This document shows positions 51,685 through 59,845 of a DNA stretch of 64,000 nt, piece by piece. This DNA comes from Thalassolituus sp006212115. GTDB taxonomy: Bacteria > Pseudomonadota > Gammaproteobacteria > Pseudomonadales > Oceanobacteraceae. Position numbers and translations under genes: made by a program. The notes beneath the pieces are model-generated. The model had not been told where the DNA came from. It saw nothing but the letters and a program-made list of their open reading frames with translations, and ran no database searches. The stretch's first letter is position 1. Each line of letters opens with the position of its first letter. The stretch is taken from the NCBI RefSeq assembly GCF_040372045.1, contig NZ_BAABWH010000001.1; one strand, written 5' to 3'.

Positions 51685-54600
51685 ATGATTCCAGATTGGC
51701 ACCTGTTACTGATCTCACTGGCATACATCGCTGTGCTGTTTGCCGTTGCCTGGTACGGCGATAAGCGCGCCTCAAGTGGCAAACCGATCCATAATCGTCC
51801 GTTAATTTACAGCTTGTCTCTCGCTGTGTACTGCACGTCCTGGACGTTCTACGGTGCCGTTGGACAAGCCTCGACGAACGGATGGCTGTTTCTTGCCATT
51901 TACGCGGGTCCTATTCTCTTCCTTGCGTTGTTCTGGCCATTACTGGAACGCATCATTCGTATTACGAAAGAAAAGCGACTCACCTCAATCGCCGATTTTA
52001 TCGCAACACGTTACGGTAAAGATCCAAGCCTTGCTGTGCTTGTCACCATCGTCGCCATGGTCGGAGTCATTCCCTATATCGCATTACAGCTCAAGGCAAT
52101 TTCAACCACTTATGAGTTGCTGACCCAGCCACTGGGATTCAGCGTTGGTATTCCCGAATTTATTTTTCAGGACACCGCGTTTTATGTCAGCTTACTGATG
52201 GCCGCGTTCGTTGTGATGTTTGGTACTCGCGACATAGATGCCAGTGAACAACATCCGGGAATGATATTAGCGATCTCGCTGGAATCTGTTATCAAACTGG
52301 TCGCTATGTTGGCGGTCGGTGTCTGGGCTGTCACCGCTCTCTATGACACGCCAGCGGACGTGGTTCGCATTGCACGGGAAACCACACCCAATCACCCACT
52401 GTTTCACAGTAGTTTTGTCTCCGTATCCTTTATGTTGCAGACCCTGCTCGCTGGTATTGCCATTCTTTGTTTGCCCCGACAGTTTCAGGTAGGCGTCGTT
52501 GAAAACGAATCGACCGACCATATTCAGTCTGCGCGCTGGATGTTCCCTGTGTACCTCGGTTTGATGATGTTGTTCATTGCGCCTCTGGCATTGTCCGGGC
52601 ATCTCTTTATGAAAGATCTTGGATTTTCACCCGACACTTATGTCGTAAGTCTACCGCTGGTGATGGGAGAAGAAACGCTGGCAATGTTTGCTTTTATTGG
52701 TGGGGCCAGCGCAGCCACCAGCATGATCATTGTGGCTACCATTGCTGTCAGTACCATGATCTCAAATGAAGTGATCCTTCCTCTTATATTCCGTAAGCAG
52801 CAGCGTGAGGGACAACGACCTGAGTCGGTTCAGGGACTGGTGCTGACAGTACGTCGCCTTGTCATTGTCCTACTCCTGTTATCCGCGTATCTGTTTTACC
52901 GACTCGCAGGCGGATTGGAGTCGCTGGCTGCTATTGGCTTGTTATCCTTTGCAGCCATTGCCCAATTCGCACCGGCACTGTTTGGCGGGTTGATCTGGCA
53001 AGGTGCAAACCGTCAGGGCGCCATTGCCGGTATTCTGGGCGGCACCTTCGTCTGGTTTCAGCAGCTGTTCTGGCCAGTAGTCAGCCAACAGTTCGGTGCC
53101 AATTCTATTGATGCTCTCGTACCCTACGATCTGCTTGGCTTTGATATGGACGACTTCAGTTTTGCCGTCATCGTCAGCCTGATCGTTAACGTCACCCTCT
53201 ATATCGTCTTCTCCGTGGTATCGAGCTCTCCCGTACGTGAGCGCATGCTCGCAAATGACTTCACCAGTGTCCGGGCAACGCCAGAAAAGCGGCCGAAGAG
53301 TGCTCTCGATTGCAAAGTCGATGATGTCAGAGTGGTACTGGAACGTATTCTTGGACAAGAAAAGTCCGATCAGTTTTTTCACAGTTATCAGGGCAACCAT
53401 GGGCTTCAATACAATAATGCGCCCGCCTCAAACGACTTACTTCATGATGCAGAAGAACTGCTCGGATCTGTTGTTGGTTCGTCTTCCGCCCGGCTTATCT
53501 TTTCTACGTTGCTCGGCGGAGAGCAGATCCAGTTAAAAGACTTAACCCTGTTAGCCAGTGAAGCCTCTAACGCCTTTGCCATGAGCCGTGAGCAACTCCA
53601 GGCCGCCTTAGAGAATATTCGTCAGGGTGTGAGCGTTATCGACCGAGACCTCAAGCTGGTTGCCTGGAACAATCGATATTCGGAGCTATTTGGTTATCCT
53701 CAGGGTTTTATCCACGTAGGCAAGCCCGTCGAGGAGCTCATCGCCTACAACGCGATGCGTGGTTTCTGCGGCGACGGCGAAGTGGAAGAGCAGGTCCAGC
53801 GACGTATGCGTTTCCTGCGTTCTGGTTCTGCGCATGAATTTGAGCGCCAACTGCCCAACGGCGTCGTGGTTTCCATGCAGGGGCACCCTATGCCTGATGG
53901 CGGCTTCGTAACGAGTTTTACCGACATCACCGTTCACCGTCAGGCCGAACAGGCGTTGAAAGAAGCCAACGTCAGCCTCGAACGCCGCGTAGAAAAACGG
54001 TCGCGAGAACTGGATGACCTCGCAGCTCAGCTGATCGAGGCGAACCAAAGCAAAACCCGCTTCCTCGCTGCCACCGGGCATGACCTGATGCAACCACTGA
54101 ATGCCGCCAAGTTATTTGCTTCGACGCTGGCACAACACGCGCTGGGCGAGCGACAAACAGAACTTCTGCAACATCTCGAGGGCGCACTGCAGTCAGCAGA
54201 GGATGTACTTTCACATCTGGTCGAAATATCCAAACTCGACTCTGGCAATATGGAACCAAAACCGCGGCCAGTCTGCCTTGAGACCATATTCAAACCCTTA
54301 CGCGATGAGTTTGGAGCTCTGGCCAACGAACGGGGCATCAGGTTAAAAGTAAGAACCACCGACCAATGGGTAGTCAGCGACGCGCACTGGTTACGCCGAA
54401 TCATCCAGAACTTTATCAGTAACGCCGTTCGTTATACCGATACAGGAGGCATTCTGGTCGGCTGTCGCCGCCGAGGCAACGAAATCCGAGTTGAGGTCTG
54501 GGATACAGGACCCGGTATTCCAGAAGACAAAATCGAGGAAATCTTCCGCGAATTCCGTCGTCTTGATAGCGGTCGACAGGACAGTAAAGGCCTCGGACTG

Positions 54601-55128
54601 GGGCTGGCCATCGTTGATCGCATGGCGAAGCGGATGGAACACCCTGTAGAAGTCCATTCACAGCTCGGGAAAGGAACCTGTTTCGCCATCATCTTGCCCG
54701 CGACAGAGGCTCAGGCAACCACACCGCAGGTGTCTGCTTCCACCCCAGCGGCAGCAAGCTTCGAGAATCTGAAGCTATTTTGCATAGATAACGACCCTGA
54801 AGTTCTGGAGGGAATGAAGGCACTGTTATCGAGCTGGGGCGGTACGCTGTACGCTGTCAGTAATGAAAATGACGCAGCAGACATCCCTTTCAAACCCGAT
54901 ATCATGCTGGCCGATTTTCAATTAGACGGGGATGTGACCGGATTGGATGTCATGTCTTCTCTGCGAGCGCGTTTTGAAGACGATACGCTCCCGGGGATTC
55001 TGATTACGGCAGACCCGCGAGCACTGGTGGCCGATAAAGCACGGCAGGATGGGTATCAGTTTTTGAGTAAACCGGTGCGCCCTGCGTCACTGCGGGCGCT
55101 GATGCGACGAGTTATTCGTCCGCAGTAA
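51685..55128 (+). CDS. crbS: Hybrid sensor kinase with transporter-like input (CrbS/MxtR-type)
   Basis: A 1147-residue protein. Residues about 1-490 form a sodium:solute-symporter-like domain with 13 helices; a PAS domain follows (about 650-760; NIRQGVSVIDRDLKLVAWNN), a coiled coil, a HisKA domain with the phosphorylated His in FLAATGHDLMQPLNAAK, HATPase_c (NFISNAVRY, DTGPGIPED, KGLGLGLAIV) and a receiver domain with Asp in IMLADFQLDGD. The order SSS-PAS-HK-REC is that of CrbS/MxtR, which with CrbR/ErdR activates acs. ATG 51685 has CGGA seven bases upstream; the TTG 51625 does not. Its end overlaps the response regulator by 17 bp, tail to tail. Confidence 0.93.
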   Translation: MIPDWHLLLISLAYIAVLFAVAWYGDKRASSGKPIHNRPLIYSLSLAVYCTSWTFYGAVGQASTNGWLFLAIYAGPILFLALFWPLLERIIRITKEKRLTSIADFIATRYGKDPSLAVLVTIVAMVGVIPYIALQLKAISTTYELLTQPLGFSVGIPEFIFQDTAFYVSLLMAAFVVMFGTRDIDASEQHPGMILAISLESVIKLVAMLAVGVWAVTALYDTPADVVRIARETTPNHPLFHSSFVSVSFMLQTLLAGIAILCLPRQFQVGVVENESTDHIQSARWMFPVYLGLMMLFIAPLALSGHLFMKDLGFSPDTYVVSLPLVMGEETLAMFAFIGGASAATSMIIVATIAVSTMISNEVILPLIFRKQQREGQRPESVQGLVLTVRRLVIVLLLLSAYLFYRLAGGLESLAAIGLLSFAAIAQFAPALFGGLIWQGANRQGAIAGILGGTFVWFQQLFWPVVSQQFGANSIDALVPYDLLGFDMDDFSFAVIVSLIVNVTLYIVFSVVSSSPVRERMLANDFTSVRATPEKRPKSALDCKVDDVRVVLERILGQEKSDQFFHSYQGNHGLQYNNAPASNDLLHDAEELLGSVVGSSSARLIFSTLLGGEQIQLKDLTLLASEASNAFAMSREQLQAALENIRQGVSVIDRDLKLVAWNNRYSELFGYPQGFIHVGKPVEELIAYNAMRGFCGDGEVEEQVQRRMRFLRSGSAHEFERQLPNGVVVSMQGHPMPDGGFVTSFTDITVHRQAEQALKEANVSLERRVEKRSRELDDLAAQLIEANQSKTRFLAATGHDLMQPLNAAKLFASTLAQHALGERQTELLQHLEGALQSAEDVLSHLVEISKLDSGNMEPKPRPVCLETIFKPLRDEFGALANERGIRLKVRTTDQWVVSDAHWLRRIIQNFISNAVRYTDTGGILVGCRRRGNEIRVEVWDTGPGIPEDKIEEIFREFRRLDSGRQDSKGLGLGLAIVDRMAKRMEHPVEVHSQLGKGTCFAIILPATEAQATTPQVSASTPAAASFENLKLFCIDNDPEVLEGMKALLSSWGGTLYAVSNENDAADIPFKPDIMLADFQLDGDVTGLDVMSSLRARFEDDTLPGILITADPRALVADKARQDGYQFLSKPVRPASLRALMRRVIRPQ

Positions 55129-55795
55129 CGGGGGCGCTGGCGAGATCGTTTTTCTCTATATCCAGAGCCTGAACTGCGATTACGGCCTGGGTTCGGGTGC
55201 GTACATTAAGCTTACGGAAAATAGCCGTGACGTGGGCTTTGATCGTGGCCTCACTGACTTCAAGATCGTAGGCGATCTGCTTATTCAGCATGCCCTCAGA
55301 CATCATTGTCAGTACCCGGAATTGCTGTGGCGTCAGGCTGGCCAGCTTCTCTGCCAGATCCATAGACACAACATCAGGCGCGTGCTGATGCTGCCGCGCC
55401 TTCTGCGGCAAATAAATATCACCTTTTAACACCTGGCCTATCGCATCAGAAATCTCTTCAAGCGAGGACGATTTTGCAATGTATCCCGATGCCTCATGGT
55501 CGATCGACTGACACATAATCGCGGGGTCTTCGCATGCTGATACGACCATGACCGGGATCTCCGGATGATGCGAACGAAGATAAACCAAACCAGAATAACC
55601 ATGAGCACCTGGCATATTCAGATCCAGCAGAATTAAATCTGTATCAGAGTGCTGCTCGACGACCGTCTGTAGCTCAGGCAGAGACTCCGCCTGAACAATC
55701 TCCGCGTCCGGTGCAATCTGACTAACGGCTTGTTGTAACGCAGTACGAAACAGTGGGTGGTCATCCGCAACAATAATTTTGTGAGCAAGTTGCAT
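55112..55795 (-). CDS. crbR: LuxR-family response regulator (CrbR/ErdR-type)
   Basis: A 227-residue NarL/LuxR-type regulator: receiver domain (1-125) with acidic pocket VADDHP, phospho-Asp in ILLDLNMPG and the conserved Lys in GYIAKSS; HTH_LuxR (155-215) with LTPQQFRVLTMMSEGMLNKQIA. It lies between the sensor kinase and acs, as in the crbSR/acs loci of Vibrio and the mxtR/erdR loci of Pseudomonas; acs is the expected target. ATG 55795, GGAG eight bases upstream. Confidence 0.93.
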   Translation of the reverse strand: MQLAHKIIVADDHPLFRTALQQAVSQIAPDAEIVQAESLPELQTVVEQHSDTDLILLDLNMPGAHGYSGLVYLRSHHPEIPVMVVSACEDPAIMCQSIDHEASGYIAKSSSLEEISDAIGQVLKGDIYLPQKARQHQHAPDVVSMDLAEKLASLTPQQFRVLTMMSEGMLNKQIAYDLEVSEATIKAHVTAIFRKLNVRTRTQAVIAVQALDIEKNDLASAPVTADE

Positions 55796-55840
55796 GAAAT
55801 TAGCTCCGGCTAAGTCTTCTTTTTATTCTGGTCCAGAAAC

Positions 55841-55863
55841 AGAAAACCGGACGAGCGTCCGGT
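55841..55863 (-). terminator. Terminator of acs
   Basis: On the minus strand a perfect 7-bp stem ACCGGAC/GTCCGGT (55846-55852 with 55857-55863) over a 4-nt loop is followed by TTTTCTGTTTC. It is 18 nt after the acs stop and precedes the crbR-like gene. Confidence 0.8.
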
Positions 55864-55880
55864 ATTCCGTTCAGGCCTCT

Positions 55881-57845
55881 TTAGCGATTTAACCGCTGAT
55901 CAATCAAAGTATCAACTACAGTTGGGTCGGCCAGTGTCGAAATATCCCCCAACGCATCATGCTCGTTAGCCGCAATCTTTCGCAGAATCCGTCGCATAAT
56001 TTTACCCGATCGGGTTTTCGGCAAGCCCGGTGTGATCTGAATCAGATCAGGCGTTGCGACAGGACCAATTTCAGATCGCACCCAGTCACGTAGTTCTTTC
56101 GCCAATTCGTCTGAAGCGGCTTCCCCGGCGTTCAGAGTCACATACACATAGATGCCCTGACCTTTAATGTCGTGTGGGTAACCAACCACAGCCGCCTCTG
56201 CCACTTTACTGTGCGCGACCATGGCGCTTTCAATTTCGGCAGTTCCCATGCGGTGACCGGAAACATTGAGTACATCGTCGACACGTCCGGTAATCCAGTA
56301 GTAGCCATCTTCATCGCGGCGCGCACCGTCGCCTGTAAAATACATGCCGCGGAAAGTAGAGAAATAGGTCTGCACAAAGCGTTCGTGATCTCCGTAGACA
56401 CTACGGGACTGCCCCGGCCAGCTATCGACCATCACCAGATTTCCATCCGTTGCGCCCTCAAGAATCATCCCAGAGTTATCCACCAGAGCAGGCTGAACAC
56501 CAAAGAACGGGCGTGTCGCAGAGCCCGGTTTCATATCCGTCGCGCCCGGCAGAGGAGTGATCATGATGCCGCCCGTCTCGGTCTGCCACCAGGTATCCAC
56601 AACAGGACAACGCTCGTCACCAATAGTCTTGTAGTACCACTCCCAAGCTTCAGGGTTGATCGGTTCACCGACCGAGCCCAGCAGACGCAGTGAAGAACGA
56701 CTGGTGCCTTCTACCGGTGCCTTGCCCTCTGCCATCAACGAGCGGATCGCAGTCGGCGCTGTATAAAGAATATTAACCTGGTGCTTATCGACAATCTGAG
56801 CCATGCGAGCACTGTTTGGATAGTTCGGCACGCTCTCCATCATGACCGTGATCCCGCCATTCGCCAGAGGGCCATAGAGAAGATAGGTGTGTCCCGTAAT
56901 CCAGCCCACATCGGCCGTACACCAGTACACATCCCCATCGTGATAATCGAAGACGTATTGATGTGTAATTGAGGCCCACACCATGTAACCACCCGTGGTG
57001 TGCAATACCCCTTTGGGCTTCCCGGTTGAACCTGAGGTGTAGAGGATAAACAGAGGGTCTTCCGCCGCCATTTCTTCTACGGGGCAATTAGGCGACGCCA
57101 GCTTGATCAGGTCTTCGTACCAGACGTCACGAGCGTCATGCCACGCTATGTCGCCACCTGTTCGTTTAACGACGATGACCTTTTCTAGAGAGCGAATCGA
57201 AGGGTGAGTTAACGCTTCATCAACGTTAGCCTTCAAAGCGATAGAACGCCCAGCGCGGACGCCCTCATCGGCCGTAATCACAATTTTAGCGTTGCTGTCC
57301 TCAATTCTCCCCGCCAGTGCATCTGGAGAAAACCCACCAAATACCACAGAGTGAATCGCTCCGATGCGTGCGCAGGCCAGCATGGCCACTGCTGCCTCAG
57401 GGATCATTGGCATGTAAATGCAGACCACATCCCCCTTTCTGACACCCTGACTGCGCAGCGCGTTACCGAAGCGGGAAACCTCTTCATGTAACTCTTTATA
57501 AGTAATCGTACGATCTTCTTCTGGGTTATCTCCCTCCCAGATGATCGCAGTCTGATCGGCGCGTGTTTCAAGGTGGCGGTCGAGGCAGTTAGCGGCTGCG
57601 TTCAGTGTGCCGTCTTCAAACCAGCGTATATCAACATTGTGATCGTCGAACGAAACGTTACGCACCTTATTAAATGGTTTTATCCAATCAATACGCTCAT
57701 TCGCCTGCTCCCGCCAGAACCCATCTGGATTGACCACGGATTGTTGATACATCTCCAGATATTTTTCGTTGTTGATCCAAGCACTGTCGGCGTACTCGGG
57801 TTTAACTCGATATACTTTTTCGCTCGCCTTTTGCTGATCAGTCAT
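55881..57845 (-). CDS. acs: Acetyl-CoA synthetase
   Basis: A 654-residue AMP-forming synthetase making acetyl-CoA from acetate, ATP and CoA. Contains the adenylation motif YTSGSTGKPKGVLHT, the WWQTETGG motif, YFTGDGARRDEDGYYWITGR, and the acetylation/catalytic lysine region PKTRSGKIMRRILRK. Length is as in other Acs (about 650). ATG 57845 with GGAG eight bases upstream is used; the frame continues upstream without support. Its product feeds the glyoxylate/TCA cycles, and the neighbouring transporters and CrbS/R-type pair complete the acetate module. Confidence 0.97.
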   Translation of the reverse strand: MTDQQKASEKVYRVKPEYADSAWINNEKYLEMYQQSVVNPDGFWREQANERIDWIKPFNKVRNVSFDDHNVDIRWFEDGTLNAAANCLDRHLETRADQTAIIWEGDNPEEDRTITYKELHEEVSRFGNALRSQGVRKGDVVCIYMPMIPEAAVAMLACARIGAIHSVVFGGFSPDALAGRIEDSNAKIVITADEGVRAGRSIALKANVDEALTHPSIRSLEKVIVVKRTGGDIAWHDARDVWYEDLIKLASPNCPVEEMAAEDPLFILYTSGSTGKPKGVLHTTGGYMVWASITHQYVFDYHDGDVYWCTADVGWITGHTYLLYGPLANGGITVMMESVPNYPNSARMAQIVDKHQVNILYTAPTAIRSLMAEGKAPVEGTSRSSLRLLGSVGEPINPEAWEWYYKTIGDERCPVVDTWWQTETGGIMITPLPGATDMKPGSATRPFFGVQPALVDNSGMILEGATDGNLVMVDSWPGQSRSVYGDHERFVQTYFSTFRGMYFTGDGARRDEDGYYWITGRVDDVLNVSGHRMGTAEIESAMVAHSKVAEAAVVGYPHDIKGQGIYVYVTLNAGEAASDELAKELRDWVRSEIGPVATPDLIQITPGLPKTRSGKIMRRILRKIAANEHDALGDISTLADPTVVDTLIDQRLNR

Positions 57846-57928
57846 TCGGTAATCTCCTATGGAATACGTGGCCCTGTCACGGCATCTTCTTATGCTCTCA
57901 GTGTCCGGAATAGTGTGCTCTGACTGAA

Positions 57929-57945
57929 TTAGACAATGGTCTAGC
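57929..57945. promoter_or_regulatory. Near-palindromic candidate CrbR-type operator
   Basis: TTAGACAATGGTCTAGC contains the perfect inverted repeat TAGAC-N4-GTCTA (57930-57943), 84 bp upstream of acs. A related sequence (13/17) lies before the DUF4212/symporter operon at 38757-38773. NarL/LuxR-type regulators usually bind such inverted repeats; assignment to the CrbR-like protein is inference. Confidence 0.5.
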
Positions 57946-58153
57946 CGAAAAAGGCCCATCTCGAAAAGGACACCACTTCCCCGTTAAATGTACGGATGCC
58001 GAATGTCAGATTAGGCACATTCGATACTTATGACAACATACCTACCCCTGCATTTCCCGAAACGCAATCCAGACTTCTCTCTTTACCGCACCCTATTCGA
58101 CTTAAGTGGCTTCGACTATTGGCTAATTCCGCTGCACAGTTTTTGTGCACCAT

Positions 58154-58169
58154 AGTGAAGCTGCTCACA
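58154..58169. promoter_or_regulatory. CRP-like half-site pair before the porin
   Basis: AGTGA-AGCTGC-TCACA matches the CRP consensus TGTGA-N6-TCACA with one change. It ends 21 nt before the porin ATG, close enough to overlap the leader, so repression is more likely than activation if it is real. Confidence 0.3.
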
Positions 58170-58189
58170 CAATAATCAGGAGAGTAAGC

Positions 58190-59347
58190 ATGCGCAAAAC
58201 ACCTTTTATTCTGATGGCCGCAGCACTGCCGATGGCTGTGAATGCTGCTAACACTGAATTCAGCTTCGGCGGCTTCATCAAAATGGATGCCATGCTGAGC
58301 AGCTATTCAGATGGCGATGTGGTCGATGGTTACGGCCGCGACTACTATGCGCCGTCACAGATTGTGCCCGGCCTGGAGCCGGACACGACAGAACTTGATA
58401 TGACAGCCCGTAACTCACGTTTCAATTTCAAGACAGTGACAGAAACAGAGAACGGAAAGTCCATCACCAGCTTCATCGAACTGGACTTTTCAACCACGGG
58501 TGGTGGTAACGAGGTCGTTTCAAACTCCTACGTTCCACGCCTGCGCCACGCGTTCGTCAAATATGACGGTTTACTCGTCGGTCAGACCTGGTCGAACTTC
58601 ATGAATGTCGGCGCTCTCCCTGAAGTTGCAGACTTTATTGGCCCAAGTGAATCTACCGTGTTCATTCGCCAACCCCAGGTGCGATATACCATGGGTGACC
58701 TCGCTGTTGCTCTGGAAAACCCTCAAACAACCGGTGCAGGTGATAGCGGTGATAACGGTATGATTCCGGACATCACGGCCAGTTACAAGATTAAAGCAGG
58801 CAATGCTGATCTTGTTGTTGCAGCACTGATTAGACAACTTACCTTTGATGGAAAGCCCGACTTTTACGACACAGACGATACCATCGGGGCAGACGATATT
58901 GCTGCTGCTGACGGCGATGATACAACTACCATGGGTTACGGTCTGAACCTGTCCGGTAAAGTGATGATCGGCAAAGACGACCTGAAATTCAGCGCGACAA
59001 TGGGCAAAGGTGTTGGGCGTTACGTCGGCCTTGGTGCTGTGGCAGACGCAGCTCTGGTTGGTGAAGACCTGGAAGCCAGTGAAACCACCGCCGCCTTTGT
59101 GGCCTACCGCCATCATTGGAACAGCGAATGGCGCTCAAGTGTGGTCTACGGCATGTTGTCAGCAGACTACGATGACTCGGTAACGACGGGTGTCACTGAT
59201 GCATCGAGTGTGCGAGTCAATGTGATGCGCTCACCGGTCAAAAAACTGACCTACGGCGCTGAATTCAGCACCGCAACAGTCGAACGTGAAGGTGGCGAAG
59301 AAGCCAGCATGAATCGTTTATATTTCACCACTAAGTACGCATTCTGA
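58190..59347 (+). CDS. DcaP-like trimeric porin
   Basis: A 385-residue outer-membrane protein: signal peptide (about 1-19, ending VNA), FSFGGFIKMDAM at the mature start, NSRFNFKT and FIELDFSTTGGGNEV as in DcaP-type porins (dicarboxylate channels), and a terminal Phe (FTTKYAF). ATG 58190 with CAGGAGAG upstream is used. Its divergent position to acs suggests a carboxylate channel serving acetate growth; this is inference. Ends at the terminator 59419-59443. Confidence 0.87.
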   Translation: MRKTPFILMAAALPMAVNAANTEFSFGGFIKMDAMLSSYSDGDVVDGYGRDYYAPSQIVPGLEPDTTELDMTARNSRFNFKTVTETENGKSITSFIELDFSTTGGGNEVVSNSYVPRLRHAFVKYDGLLVGQTWSNFMNVGALPEVADFIGPSESTVFIRQPQVRYTMGDLAVALENPQTTGAGDSGDNGMIPDITASYKIKAGNADLVVAALIRQLTFDGKPDFYDTDDTIGADDIAAADGDDTTTMGYGLNLSGKVMIGKDDLKFSATMGKGVGRYVGLGAVADAALVGEDLEASETTAAFVAYRHHWNSEWRSSVVYGMLSADYDDSVTTGVTDASSVRVNVMRSPVKKLTYGAEFSTATVEREGGEEASMNRLYFTTKYAF

Positions 59348-59418
59348 AATCACGATGCCTTAGGTTGCTCTAAGTTACCGTAAACGGCTTTCAGGTACTT
59401 TCAGCGACGTATTCATTG

Positions 59419-59443
59419 AACCCGGTTTCTGCCGGGTTTTTTT
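59419..59443 (+). terminator. Rho-independent terminator of the porin
   Basis: AACCCGG (59419-59425) pairs with CCGGGTT (59432-59438) over TTTCTG and is followed by seven Ts, 70 nt after the stop. Confidence 0.92.
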
Positions 59444-59845
59444 AGCGCTGAAACATCCCGTTACACTCGCTCCATGTGGGTCAGACTTCTGGCGATAAGT
59501 GACACTCTGCTGGCTATTTACATTGCTCTGACAATTAAATCACATTTCTGGCAAAAGACGACTCATATGCAATAAATGCGAGCCTCCACTCATCAATAGA
59601 AACAAAATTGGAACAATCAAGTTCATAACGCCAGAATTGCGCCACAGCTAGGGTCAACTGAAACAAATCAAAGCCAAATGATTGTTTTTCCGTACTTTTC
59701 TTGTTCGGTTAACACGTCATCAGTTAATTGACGCGTAACATTACCGGCCTTAACATTGCGAAACATACTGAATGTGACGTTTTTTGACCTGTATTGATAG
59801 ACAGACAAAAACGCATCTATAGATAACGCTTGGGGAAGTGATCAT
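59444..59845. other. Gap upstream of the giant repeat-protein gene
   Basis: About 400 bp of AT-rich DNA without a credible ORF. An inverted repeat (GTTAACACGTCA, 59708-59719, with TGACGCGTAAC, 59729-59739, one bulge and one mismatch) lies about 106 bp upstream of the giant gene and may be an operator. No clear promoter hexamers were found. Confidence 0.5.

Larger units (their letters stand above)
57846..58189. promoter_or_regulatory. Divergent acs/porin control region
   Basis: The 344-bp gap holds the start sides of acs and the porin. Apart from the two sites listed separately (57929-57945; 58154-58169) I saw no clear sigma-70 hexamers, and no ORF. Confidence 0.6.

Noticed and set aside
56172..56693. 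173-codon plus-strand ORF opposite acs
   Set aside because: Mirror of highly conserved acs codons, no ribosome site and no recognisable domain.
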